NCBI GenBank assembly: GCA_030704615.1
Contig: CM060733.1
Span: 58,468,001 to 58,528,000 of the forward strand
DNA: 60,000 bases
DNA from: Takakia lepidozioides
Taxonomy: Eukaryota; Streptophyta; Takakiopsida; Takakiales; Takakiaceae
Direction: 5' to 3'
Within the stretch, counting starts at the first letter, position 1. Each line of letters starts with the position of its first letter. A program made the position numbers and the translations under genes. The notes beneath the pieces are model-generated. The model searched no databases. It worked only from the letters and a program-made list of their open reading frames with translations, and was not told the DNA's origin. This document shows, piece after piece, positions 32,384 through 42,878 of the stretch.

Positions 32384-33067
32384 CTACCTTAGTCTGCTGT
32401 ACCCCAATCCTCCAGGATATATCATGTGACCCAGATACTCAATCTGGTTGTGGAAAAATTTGCACTTGCCCGGATGTAACTTCAATCCGTGCGTCCTCAA
32501 GCGCTCAAATACCCCCTGAAGGTATCTCTCATGCTCATCCACCGTAGCACTAAAGATGATGATGTCATCTATGTAGCACCGAGCAAACTCCACCCCTGCT
32601 AGAATCCTGTCCATGACTCTTTGAAACTTAGCGGGAGCGTTTTTAAGCCCAAATGGTAAGAACCGCCATTGGTATAGGCAATCCTTGCCGTGCTCATTGA
32701 TCCCCCAGAATGCCGTCTTTTGCTTATCCGCCTCCTTGATCGGCAACTGGTGATATCCGGATCGTAAATCCAACGTGCTAAAGACCTTGGAATGCCCAAT
32801 GGCATCAAAGATCTCCTCTGGTGTTGGCATGGCATACCTATCGGACTTGGTCTGACGATTTACAGGCCGGTAATCACCGCACATACGTCTCTCCGTCCAA
32901 TTGCCATAGACATCCTTTTTGGCTGGCATCATTGTGGCTGAAGCATACTCTCCACCAGAGAGCTCCACCAAACCTGCCTCCCAGAGATCTTGAGTCCTCA
33001 TCTGAATCAAAGACCTCTCTATGTCACTGTATCTATAGGGTCTCCGAAAGATTGGCGTGTCACTCAA
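32384..33067 (-). CDS. Reverse transcriptase core of element 2 (frame fragment)
   Basis: 227 residues containing the ordered Ty3/gypsy RT motifs: MPAKKDVYGNWTERRMCGDY (fingers), STLDLRSGYHQLPI (first catalytic Asp, D100), KTAFW, YQWRFLPFGLKNAPAKFQRV, CYIDDIIIF (catalytic pair, 165-168) and NQIEYLGHMI. It would copy element RNA to cDNA in the virus-like particle. The frame breaks after GGLGYS. Confidence 0.9.
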   Translation of the reverse strand: MSDTPIFRRPYRYSDIERSLIQMRTQDLWEAGLVELSGGEYASATMMPAKKDVYGNWTERRMCGDYRPVNRQTKSDRYAMPTPEEIFDAIGHSKVFSTLDLRSGYHQLPIKEADKQKTAFWGINEHGKDCLYQWRFLPFGLKNAPAKFQRVMDRILAGVEFARCYIDDIIIFSATVDEHERYLQGVFERLRTHGLKLHPGKCKFFHNQIEYLGHMIYPGGLGYSRLR

Positions 33068-33266
33068 TACGGATCTCTTGACCCTTCAGTGCTCCCAAGT
33101 CCTTCAAACTGAAGGCAAAGCAATTCCTGTAAGCCTTCAGGAACCGCCGTATACGTCGTCTCTCTCCTCCGGTGACAATGGGTCCAATGTCAGGCTCCCA
33201 ATTGTCCTCCGTAACTGCAACCTTAAGTCCAGTGGGCTTAGAGGTAGAGGACGCGTCCCGTAGTTG

Positions 33267-33722
33267 CTATGCTGCAACCTCTTGAGCAGTACTCCTTTCC
33301 TGCTCAGTCAATGACAAGGCCTCATCCTGCCCCATCATCTCATCATTGAGAACCTCCTCATCCCGAGAAGAATCCCCAACCTCATCCATCACAGCTGCCT
33401 TGGCTGCCAACTCCCTCTGAACCTCGAGCACCTCCCACGTGTGCCATGGATGTCTACACCCCGTGGTCCTCACCGGCTCGCCCCCACTCGCTGCCTGTAC
33501 CGTCTCGGTAGGTAGAGAGACCGTCAAGGGAAGTGCACTCCGCACTCTACGTTGCTCAGCCATAGCCAAGCTGATAATCCAAGTCAAGCAATTGAGATCC
33601 ATTGCTTGCCCCAACACCTGATGACGTGATGCCTCAGAAAGAGAAGGCACCGCCGTGGTCCCAGTGGAAAACCCCATAGCCCGCTCTCGCTCGTCGGCAT
33701 TAGGCTCCACTAACTGTTGCAA
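33267..33722 (-). CDS. Linker between methyltransferase and RT (element 2)
   Basis: About 150 residues, acidic at the C terminus (VMDEVGDSSRDEEVLNDEM), with no recognised domain. The same segment starts the internal part of element 1 (21955-22129), so it marks the left end of what element 1 retains. Confidence 0.6.
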   Translation of the reverse strand: MQQLVEPNADERERAMGFSTGTTAVPSLSEASRHQVLGQAMDLNCLTWIISLAMAEQRRVRSALPLTVSLPTETVQAASGGEPVRTTGCRHPWHTWEVLEVQRELAAKAAVMDEVGDSSRDEEVLNDEMMGQDEALSLTEQERSTAQEVAA

Positions 33723-33881
33723 CTAAGCATCCCACAGGAGGCCAGGTCCACCATCCCGAAAAGCATGGGATCCTGGGAAGCTGAGCAGTGTAGGTAATGC
33801 TGCTCGTGGTTGACCCACCCTGTTGACCACTGCCAAAGGCGAACGGTCATCGTGTCTCACACGTTGAGACTGCCTCCCTGG

Positions 33882-34674
33882 TCAAAATGCTGCTGCAAAT
33901 GCTGCTGCACCCATCAAATGCACGCGCTTGAGCAGTGCGGGTGGCATCAAGTTAGTCCACCAAAGCCGTGGACGATGAGCCCGTGATCCCACTGCAGCTG
34001 CATCCAGCAGCACACTGCTGACCCAAGCCACGACCGGACTTGATGCACACTGGCCATCACCCTGGCCCGAGAATCGCCCATCAGTGGCACATTCTCCAAG
34101 ATGTATGCTGGCAACACAGCTTGATGAAGCTGCAAGTGGCGCAAAATCCGCACCATCTCCCAAAACAGACCCGTCCTCAGTCTCGCAATCCATTGCCATG
34201 CCCGGCTGATGAATGCCCTTGGCAGGGCCAACCTGCCACTACCAGATCAATGGAGCCAACCTGCTCCAAATCCGACGCCCCCAACAACGAAATGTCTGCT
34301 GGCAAGGCTTGTTGGTATCCACGAACTGCAGACACTGGCAACAAAGCAGGGTACTGCTGTACCAACTTAGCAACATGGCGCAGTGAGACGCGTCGTGCAG
34401 TCTCATCCCTCTCCACATACAGGTAACGCCTTACCTGCACACCTGCCTGTAGCACAGCAGCCAATCCGGTGCTGATCCCGCCAAACAAGTCCAGAAGGCA
34501 AATGCCTTCATCCGGATACTGCCACACAATAGGTGTGGTATCCAATGGTGACAACTGAGGTGGTCCTGGTGCAATACCCGCACTCTCCTCCTCTCCTAAC
34601 GGTACAAAAGCCTCTACCCAGGCTTGTTGCACCCGTCGATCAGCACCTGCTGCAAATCCTTGCTCGTACCCCAC
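33882..34674 (-). pseudogene. DNA cytosine-5 methyltransferase domain in element 2 (frameshifted)
   Basis: Three overlapping frames together carry the C5-methyltransferase motif series: motif I LLDLFGGISTGLAAVL (near 34491; S-adenosylmethionine binding), motif II-like YLYVERDETARR, motif IV AGWPCQGHSSAG (near 34224; catalytic Cys), motif VI ILENVPL (near 34096) and motif VIII SRAHRPRLWW (near 33986), which recalls the DNMT3/DRM type. Sequence further on (ALPTLLSFPGSHAFRDGG, 33800-33740) may be motif IX. The domain would transfer methyl groups to cytosine C5. It lies between protease and RT within the polyprotein order. Frame changes near 34190 and 34060 make this copy non-functional. Confidence 0.85.
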
Positions 34675-35533
34675 AATGGAGTGTGAGCAACCATGGCAGA
34701 CAACTCCGCCATACCATGCATGTCATCCTGCTCTGCTGGAGGTGGCACATCCTCTGCATGGGCATTGCCTTCCAGCAACTCTCCATGCCAACTAACTGCA
34801 GCTGTAAAGGCGGCTAGTGTTGGCATCTTGCCCCGTTGGGCAGCCGCAATACCCCCAATGAATGTCACAGGGAGCTGTGCACGATGACCATCCCCTGACT
34901 GCCATCCAGGCCTGTAGAATGCTGACTCATCCCAAAAGTCCAGGGTGAAGCCCATGGGGTATAACACTGCCCCACCAACGAGGACATCGTAAGAGACCGC
35001 GTTTGTCACAATGGCCTTGGCTCACATTACTGAGCCATCGATAGGATGATCCGGCTGCAGTCTAATAGCCAACTGATGCGTGTCATGCCCCGAGCCTGCT
35101 CTGATCCTCCCAGAGATGTCTGTATCTGGAAAGGACAAGGCTCCATATCCGCCTCCATGAGGCCCAAACCTGCAATAGCAGCTCTGCCCAACATCAGTGG
35201 CTGAGCTCCCGAGTCCAACAAGACCCGCAGTGGCCGGTACTTCTTGCCTGCTGGTCCACTCAAAGAGAAAATGCCATCCTGGTTGTCTAACAAGACAACT
35301 TCAGGTGTCACCATGGCGCGCTCAAAGGCTGGCCTAGCTGGCAGCTCCGTCAACCTGGCAGCTGCAACTTGCCATGGCACAGCCGTGGCAGTCTTGACCC
35401 TCAAATCCGAGGATCCCTCTGCCACTACACCTTCCAGTAACTCCGCAGAAGATGAAGTGACCTCCCCACTCTCATAGAGTGTTGCTGCTAGTCTGAACAC
35501 TGCAGCTGGTCTTACCCCCGGCGTCGCAATCAT
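34614..35533 (-). CDS. Aspartic protease region of element 2 (two frames)
   Basis: 35533-35027 contains RVLLDSGAQPLMLGRAA, the D-S-G active-site loop of a retropepsin, followed by IAGLGL and a flap-like stretch. 35009-34614 continues in another frame with SYDVLVGGAVLYPMGFTLDF, which follows the protease in related elements, and then runs into the methyltransferase part. The protease would cleave the gag-pol polyprotein. A frameshift near 35020 separates the two pieces. Confidence 0.75.
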
Positions 35534-37455
35534 GGTTGCCGAGAACAGTGGGGCTTGAACACAGAGGTGGCTGCCCCCAACAACACAGCGGCTGCACTAG
35601 CCTTGGCAGCAGGTGTCAGTGCTACACGTGTAGCTCTCCCCAATGGCATAGAAACCTCCGCCTCGGTAACAGTCGGGCGAGAACTAGGTGCCATGGATGG
35701 CGTTGACACTGTCTCCGCCAAGGTGAATGACTGAGGCAGCCTCGCCTGACGGCTTGCCTCCCCACGTTGTGGATCCAACTCCACCTCTGCACCTCGTGGC
35801 TCAGGAACTCGTGCTGCTCCTCGAGTCACGGCTGCAGCAGACTCCACCTGCTCTAGTGGTAGTGCTGCTCCGCACATGAATCCCATGCCTCCCATATCTC
35901 CTCCCTCAGGAGCAGGAGGCGGACCATCCCGCCTGGGAGCCGGTACCGTCTGAGCTGTAGCCATGGCAGCGAGCCTCTGCTCTAGCTGCTGAAGCCGATT
36001 GGCCATGCCTTGGTCAACACCATGACCTCCGCGTCATTGGCCATGTTGAGCTTGCCCTTGGCCTGCACCTCATGCCCGACCACCTCGTCCTCTCTGGGCT
36101 GGTCCACCTCACCCCCGGCCACCATTGTTCCCTTGGAACTGGCCTGGGCGCAACTCAGGATGCAAGTCATAACACTGGGCATCTCCATGCCCATACTTGC
36201 CACAATGCCCACACTGCAACTATGCAGGCTGTGTTTGTGCCGGCCTTTTGCCACTCTCTGGGCAATCTCTCTTGACATGGGGTCCTCCACATGTCCAACA
36301 TATCACCCCTAGTTGCTGTTGGCCTGCAAAAGATGCCATGGGCCTCTGCACCTGAGGTCCCCTGTAAGCTCCGTTGAACTTGGGTTGGGAAACCTTGCCT
36401 CCCTGACCAGGCTGTTGGGCAGTCCCTTGTGCCTGTGGGCTGGCAGCTGCGCCTCGTGCAGGCATGTCCTTGCCAAACCCAATGGTAACAACTCGCTCCT
36501 CCACCATGTTGAGCTCAATCCGCTCAGCCAGCAGAAACACATCTGCTAATGTGGGTTGGGCTGCTTGTAACAGGGTTGCATCCCGCACCCTTCTCCTGAG
36601 TTCCTTGTCCAAAATTCCATACCAGAACTGGATTGCCTGAGCTTCAGTAACTCCTTGGGTCACACTTATCGAGCGCCTCATACGAGTGTAGGCCTCTCGC
36701 AAGCTCTCACTGGGTTTGCGCTGGAAGTCTTGCAAACTTCGCAGCTTCTCTGTCCGTACACCTTGGTAGTTCCTCCGCAACTCCTGGAAGAACTCCACCA
36801 CCGGGTTGAATCTAGGCACATGTGTTGTAGTTGTGGCAGGAGGAGTAGTAGCACCTTTTGAATTGGTACCACCTACAGAAGTACCGGCACTACTTGTTCC
36901 ACTACTAGTGCTGGCAGTGGGAGATATTGGTACCGATGCAGCTACTGGTCGCGTCGTGCCTCGAGTAATGGAGACGTAGTCAGGTGACCAATACATCCTC
37001 CACTCCTCAATCTTTGCTTTATGTCCTCGCCTGAACTCGTGGTAATCGTCCATAGGTGGGCCTTCCAAATGCTGGAACAGTCCCTTCCACGCCATGAATG
37101 GGGTGAATAGCTGTGGATTGCGCATCTGCTGCAAATCACACCAGCTGTTGAACTCCTGGATAAAGTCATCCAACTCGATTGTGCCCACAGCTCCAGAGTA
37201 CCTACGAGGCCCCTTGGTAGCTCCATACATCTCCTCCATGTCGTCCCACAACAATGGCGAATGAAACTGCACACCTGTTGATGAAGCCTCCGAGTCTGTG
37301 TCTGACTCTGCACTAGTTGAGGGTGGAGGTGAAGGTGGTCCGAAATGAACACCTCGTCTGGTAAACCCACTCTCACTGCTACTGCCTGTAGCCGTACTCC
37401 CCTCAAAACCCTTGGGTAACTCCGTGATGACACTCACAATGTGCACCTCCTCCAC
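35530..37455 (-). CDS. Gag of element 2
   Basis: 37455-36220 (411 residues): serine-rich start, a capsid-like retrotransposon gag domain (FFQELRRNYQGVRTEKLRSL ... LREAYTRMRRS, about residues 230-330) and a zinc knuckle CWTCGGPHVKRDC (CX2CX3HX4C, about 390-402). A further piece in the same frame, 36006-35530, is Ala/Pro-rich and opens with a short coiled-coil-like MANRLQQLEQRLAAM. The region between them (36290-35982) is in another frame. Gag would form the virus-like particle and bind element RNA. Confidence 0.8.
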
Positions 37456-38092
37456 GTGACACTATAAGGCTCTAGTATTAACTCTAATAGTGACACGGGT
37501 GGGCACCTGTTGCAGTTTAAGGGTCATATCCCAATGGCTCAGGGCACCTGCACCTGCATCCACCGCAAGAACTCCTATGGTTGGCTGGTCATCAACCCAG
37601 TCTCACCACAGAAGAAACACTGGTGGTCTTGCTGGTCATCACTCCAGCCTCACCACCGACAGCATACTCTAGGATTGACTGGTGATCAAATCCGGCCTAA
37701 TCCCTATGAAAGCAAGCGCCCACACAAAACCAACATGGCGCACAGTCAAGCATGCAGGTGATGGGGGGGATCCAAACACAAGAAATCAAAACATCAACAC
37801 CCCCACACCAAAATCCAGCTGCAATGCTGATCCTGCAGAATAGCCCAGCCCAAAACCCCGGACTGACTGGCCTCCACCAAGAGAGGCTTTGGCAACTACG
37901 AGTACAAGGTAATGAAAATAGTACAGAGATGGAGGGGAAGAATAGAAGCCCGCCCAAGCAAGATCTAATCCTGATCTATGCTATCAACTGCCAGACTTCT
38001 CTCAAAGTGCCTCGCTCTGCATGATGGTAAGGTGTAGGAGGTATATCTATGTCTAGAAACCTGCCACTAACTTTGTCCCAGGCTACAGTAGC
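37456..38092 (-). other. Element 2 segment between leader ORFs and gag
   Basis: No long open frame in element orientation and no recognised motif. Confidence 0.4.
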
Positions 38093-39156
38093 TCACTCTA
38101 ACCAACCCTCCTCCTCTTTCTGCCAGGTAGAAACAAAGCAATACTCCCCTATCTCCCGCTCACTGAACACTAAAGAAAACAAAGGGAGGGTCTGATAGTC
38201 TCTCAACTCGAAAGCTTTGAGACGGTTGCGGGCGTCCTCATTGCGGATAACTGCATCTCCTTCAAGCAAAACAAACTTGTCATTGCTAATGAACCCCCGC
38301 TCGTGATTGCCTTGTGCAGAGCGTGTCCGGCTGCAACCATGTCTGATTGCACAAACTTGTGTAGCTCCTGCTCCTCTGCTCCAGTACACCATGGCCTTGT
38401 GGCTGAACACCTTGGTACCCGGGGCTGTCTTTGGCTGTGTTCCAAGCCTAGCTTTCACCCACTTTGGTATTTCATCTACAGCTGCAGAACTGCTGGCTCC
38501 AACAAAGTTCTGACTGTCCAAAGCGATATTGAGGCCCTCAACGCCAACTACAACAGTCTGTTGTCTACTGCTAATGTCTGACTCCCAGTATGCAATCAAC
38601 TCGTCCAACTGTTCTCCACTCAAATCAGTCTGAGTTCCTTGGGAAACATAAATCATGCAGGCTTGGCATAAAGCTCACTGAGTTCATTTCCAGCCAGTGA
38701 TGCTTCTCCCATATGAGACCACCCTTGTATTGAACCAATTTCGGGCATCCTGGGTGACACCAACCGCTCCATGTTGAGTGCTCCCTTCCTCCCAGGCCTA
38801 AAGAGGGTGTCAAACTTATGGTTGCCTTCATTGTCCTGTTGCAACTCCATACAGACATCTCAACTTCCGTTTCTGCAACTTTTTCATGCAGCCTGACGAG
38901 GTTCTTCTTAGCAGCCAGAGGTGACTTCTTATGTTGACACGACATCTATGTAGCACCAGTGGCCAGCCTGTTTAATATCGCTAGCAAGACGTCCAAATCT
39001 CTCCTTTTCATAGATCTGTAGGGTTTCACGTTCATCATCTCCATTGCTGCAATGTTGTAATTTGGCCTTGCTATGACGTCTTGTCCCAGCTGCAGAACAT
39101 AATGGTATTGGATTCTCTTCATAGGGCATTCTCAGCTCCTTGGTCTCTTGCTCCAC
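38093..39156 (-). CDS. Unidentified leader ORFs upstream of gag (element 2)
   Basis: Three frame pieces in element orientation: 39156-38929 (charged; ERFGRLASDIKQAGHWCY), 38850-38653 (FDTLFRPGRKGALNMERL) and 38656-38093 (187 residues; VYWSRGAGATQVCAIRHG, then FISNDKFVLLEGDAVIRNED and LPLFSLVFSEREIGEYCF). Overlaps and frame changes suggest one longer, now broken, protein encoded before gag. I recognise no domain. Ty3/gypsy elements do not normally have an ORF here, so it may be an acquired gene. Confidence 0.45.
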
Positions 39157-39661
39157 GTTGATTCCTCTGCTTCATTCAGTCTGGCTACGCCATTTTCCTC
39201 CCTGCAACAAAATCTTCTACATCGTCCCCATCTCCTCACCGCGGACGGATGTGGCAGCCAAGAACTCTCCTGTCGCCACTGCTTAGGGCTGCTCCACGGA
39301 CCTCAAAACAGATTGATCAAGATTCCCCACACAAGTACAACCTGACGCAGGCCCTTCTGAAGACGTCGCAGCAATACGTCGCAGCAAACTACAAACCGAT
39401 TCGCTCACAGCCTCAAAACACGACAACGGCTGTTTGCTCCAAGATTGAGTCCCTAGCATAGCTTGAATGAGACGCATACTTGTGGTTGAGAGCCTTTGAT
39501 AGACGAAAAGACCCGACTTCCCAAACAGTGCCAGAGCCCACAGAGAAAATAGAAGAATGTGGGGATCTGCATATCTCTTGGACTCATAGATTACCAAGTT
39601 ATATTATAATAGTGCTAAGAAAAACATCATATCTAGCTTAGCACTAGAAAACTAGATAGAG
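39157..39661 (-). other. 5' leader of element 2
   Basis: Non-coding region between A1 plus the primer site and the first leader ORF. No tRNA-type TGGTATCAG site lies next to A1. A weak TTGGTAATCTATGAG stands about 75 nt further in (near 39598), which I do not consider convincing. Confidence 0.4.
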
Positions 39662-39905
39662 TCATCTCTCTCGAGTGATAAGAAAAGCTAAGAACACACT
39701 CTTAACACAAGAAACATGAAATCCATCTCATCATCACTCTTTCAGATAATAGTCGAGCCAGGGGCACCCCAAGCTATGGGGACTCCACCCCACAACAACC
39801 TATCATCCCATCATAAGTACACTCAGTTCTAGACGATGAAGGAGCTCGGTCGCGCAGGCTCAACTCGAGAGAGATGAGTTGCGCGACTGCCGCTCTCGTG
39901 AAGAT
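39662..39905 (-). promoter_or_regulatory. Putative self-priming stem-loop and primer-binding site, element 2
   Basis: In element orientation, the 14 nt directly after A1 (CTCGAGAGAGATGA, complement of 39662-39675) are perfectly complementary to TCATCTCTCTCGAG inside A1 (complement of 39864-39877). That internal segment sits in the 12-nt loop of a stem built from TCGCGCA...CTCA and TGAG...TGCGCGA. Element 1 has the same layout with AAAGAT/ATCTTT in place of AGAGAT/ATCTCT, so the two sides have changed together. Confidence 0.6.
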
Positions 39906-40028
39906 AAGGCGGTTCAGGTGTCAAACTAAACTTGACACCTGACTTAACACTTGACCTAAATCCAAGTGTTAAATATAATGACTAGCTTTATTCTAGTTGT
40001 TTTCACACTGTGCTTATTTAACTTGACA
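39676..40028 (-). repeat. Element 2 repeat A1
   Basis: 353 bp, about 98% identical to A2 (29443-29797). It is not preceded by B in element orientation; outside it lies the TCTA target duplication and the minisatellite. Confidence 0.93.
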
Positions 40029-40135
40029 TCTATTACATTCACTTCCTCTCGGTTTCTTCACGATGCGTGCATTATATTCAGTTCTCTTCAAATTTATCCT
40101 TCCAACTCCATCACATTCAATTTTATCTTTCAAAT
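40029..40135. repeat. About 40-bp minisatellite, right half
   Basis: Continuation of the TTCAGTTC/CTTCAAATTTATCC repeat interrupted by element 2. Confidence 0.65.
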
Positions 40136-41776
40136 TTGTTCATTGTATATAGATAAATATTAGAATTTTCTATCAAGGTGAAGAACACAATCTCTTTTCT
40201 AAATTTCACATTTGTTTCTTATATATATATATATATATATATATATGTTTGAAAGCATTTATTTCATAATCATATCCACATAGATAGATTATTTTTTGTT
40301 TCCTTTGAATTTTTTGTTGTGTTAACATGTTAACTTGTGCTTCAATATTGTGTGTGCTATGGTTATCTTATATAATCTTTGCAAAATACTAAATAACAAT
40401 AACAACAAAAATCTCCTTTCCATAACAATTCCTGAATATTTATCACATGAAACTTTAATTCGATTCACCAAATTATGTAGTCATTATTATCTAGTTAGAT
40501 TCAAATATTTATTATATTTGAATAAATACTCCACACAAAAACCAAGAATGCAGACTCATAAATCAGTTGTTAGTGGCATATTTTATGGTATATCATTGTT
40601 CATTAAGAACAATTCATATAATTTCTTTAGTCTAAAAAAGTGATGAGGCCTTTCTAAGGCAAGATGTCTTTTACTAGCAGTCCCAATATTGAATATTTGA
40701 GTATTTACTTGTTTTATTAAATCAGGACCGCTAGTGCTAGCCTTCCAAGTTTGTAACTAGGGTGGAGCCATTACGCGACTAGCTGCTTGTTTTGTAACGA
40801 TCCCAAACTGTGAGCCCCATCCTTCGTGTTTGGTACGGTTGGAAAGGCCTAGATGAGGAGGGGTGCACCCACTTGGTCTCATAATTTTTGGACCTATGGC
40901 GTGAGAGATGTCAAATTTCAAGTACTTTTGGTCGCCGTAAATTCGCAAAAAATAGCAAAGTGGGCTTTCATGGGACAATGATTGGATATGTTTACCGTCA
41001 AATAAAGTTGGGAAAAAATAAATTGTTTGAAAAAAAGAAAAAGGACTGTATGGGTGCTCAACGACACAATCCACACTATGAACGTTCTCGTAATATGTAG
41101 TCCATGATCTACCCGGGAATTCCATAGAAACCCATCAATATATGAAGCGAGGTACAAAAATCAAGTGTTTTTTTCAATTCTTCCCACATGGGCCAACGCC
41201 ACAGGCTACCCCAATCACACCGAAAAAATAACCATGTGAGAAGGCCATGAGGCGTGTAACTTAGATCAAATTTTTTTTGATAGGGTGGCACCCAGCACCA
41301 GCCTCCTAGTGGCAAGCTAGGAAGAGATAGCAAGAGTGAGGGCAGGGAAGTGTGAACAGAATGGAAGGTTTGAGTTGACTGCGTGTTGACGCGGTGGTGG
41401 ACTGGTAGGAGAGATGGGTGGGAGAGACGACGCTTTTCTGACCAACCCCCACCCGCTTCGGACCCACAATAGCATTTATGAAGAGATGGACCTCAAGGTC
41501 GCAGCGTTTATTACCTAACGGCCCACCTAGTTTCTAAAGGCTACAGAAAGAAGGCCCGGAAAGAATGTTCACTTGACATCTCGATTCTCTCCTAGCTATG
41601 TACTTGTACAAACAAACTTAAACAATCTTTATGTACTTGGTACATATGTAGTGTGATCTGAACATACCTGTCTGGCGAGGGCCTGATCTCCGCCAGAACA
41701 GCCCGACTCGAGCGGGGACAGAGGTTCTCTTACCTCTCTTTACCAGGCCGGGAAGGATTGTTCAGGTCGATGCTAA
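40136..41776. other. AT-rich intergenic DNA with TA microsatellite
   Basis: A TA run lies at about 40219-40247. Short open frames only; nothing recognised. 41580-41770 is GC-richer and also without features. Confidence 0.5.
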
Positions 41777-41784
41777 GTTAATAC

Positions 41785-42870
41785 CAGTGTTGTGCGGTTC
41801 TTGCCATATTGAAGGAACCGCCGGTTCCGGTTCCTTGATAGATTTAAAGAGGCGGTTCTGGTTCCGGATCTGGTTGTTTTTTATGAAGCGGTTCCGGTTC
41901 CAAAATTCATGAGCAGATGCCGGTTCCGGTTCCAGTTTCCGGTTCCGGTTCTGTATTTTTTGAATTTATGTATATATATATTTATCGTTTTTTTATAAAT
42001 CTGAAAATGATTTGTGAATCCCCATTAGTTATATCAAATATTTTGACCATGTTGAAAAGAAACAACACAACATTCATAAACAAAGAAAGCATAGAATGCA
42101 TAGAAAGCAATTGTTCACAATTGTAGTTCTACAAGACAATGGAGTCATTGTTAGAACCAAGTCTATAACGGCTTTCTACTACAATTGTGCACCGAGTCTA
42201 TCCTTTGGTGAGACGAGAGACACATTAAATTACATATTTAGAAGCGAGTACCTGGACCATGTCAACTCCATCCATTCAATCATGTGGGCCGCTCGGATCC
42301 TCTTCCAGTTGATGCCATTCTTTCACAATCCAACACCCTGGGGACCTACCTACATCTTCTTCCCCACTCTCATTCTTCTTCCCTTCTACAAATGCTCCAT
42401 GCCTTCCTCCATAACACCTAGTCCAACATTCAACCCCTCTGACCCATGCACAGAAGCAGCCAACCCTCTTGTAACATATCCCTACACAAACTACACTAAT
42501 GACACCGCGAGAAGTGTCACAACTGGAAATGGACAAACATCTCACAAACTGCGAGACCACAAAAGCATGAAAACCAAACCCTCCCCCGCGCTGCTCCCTC
42601 CCAGCGCTGAAGTCGCGCTACTGCAGCAGATCGCGCGTGAGAGACGACAGATCGCGGGAGAAAAAAAAAAAAAACCTAGTGCGGGAACCGGATCCGGAAC
42701 CGCCACTGACCCCCCCCCCCCTTCTTTCCAGTTCCAAGCCTGTTCCTGGAAAAGCCCAAACCCGCTGGTTCCGGTTCTGGAACCGGCTCGTCCCTGCTCC
42801 CCCGGTTCCCAGGAACCGGAACAGGATCCGCCGGTTGAAACCCGCCTAAGCGGGTACCCGCACAACACTG
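41785..42870. mobile_element. hAT-type MITE with GGTTCC-rich ends
   Basis: 1086 bp with terminal inverted repeats CAGTGTTGTGCGG (41785) and CCGCACAACACTG (ending 42870), flanked by an exact 8-bp target duplication GTTAATAC (41777-41784 and 42871-42878). CAGTG ends plus an 8-bp duplication are diagnostic of hAT transposons. About 170 bp at each end are packed with GGTTCC / GGAACC motifs, like the subterminal transposase-binding repeats of Ac. No transposase is encoded, so it is non-autonomous. Confidence 0.88.
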
Positions 42871-42878
42871 GTTAATAC

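Larger units (their letters stand above)
29357..40028 (-). mobile_element. Element 2: Ty3/gypsy element with split repeats, DNA methyltransferase and PHD finger
   Basis: 10.67 kb, minus strand, bounded by a 4-bp target duplication TCTA (29353-29356 and 40029-40032) and TGTC/GACA ends. Order in element orientation: A1 (40028-39676), leader with unknown ORFs, gag (37455-36220), protease (35533-35027), methyltransferase (34674-33882), linker, RT (33067-32384), RNase H (32351-31905), integrase-PHD (32001-30145), polypurine tract, B1 (29885-29800), A2 (29797-29443), B2 (29442-29357). The coding frame changes roughly every 0.5 kb, so it is not autonomous now, but every domain remains readable. A1 and A2 are about 98% identical. 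Confidence 0.92.

Noticed and set aside
39590-39600. tRNA-Met primer-binding site of element 2
   Set aside because: TTGGTAATCTATGAG only loosely resembles TGGTATCAGAGC and lies about 75 nt beyond A1; the corresponding place in element 1 is an even poorer match.
29443-39675. Target duplication directly flanking the A repeats of element 2
   Set aside because: Bases outside the A-only borders do not match (CACAA against TCTAT); matching duplications appear only with B2 as the outer end.
42096-42875. 259-residue open frame inside the hAT MITE as a transposase
   Set aside because: Its C-terminal part is translation of GGTTCC repeats and poly-C/poly-A runs, and no hAT motif (such as the dimerisation region) is present.
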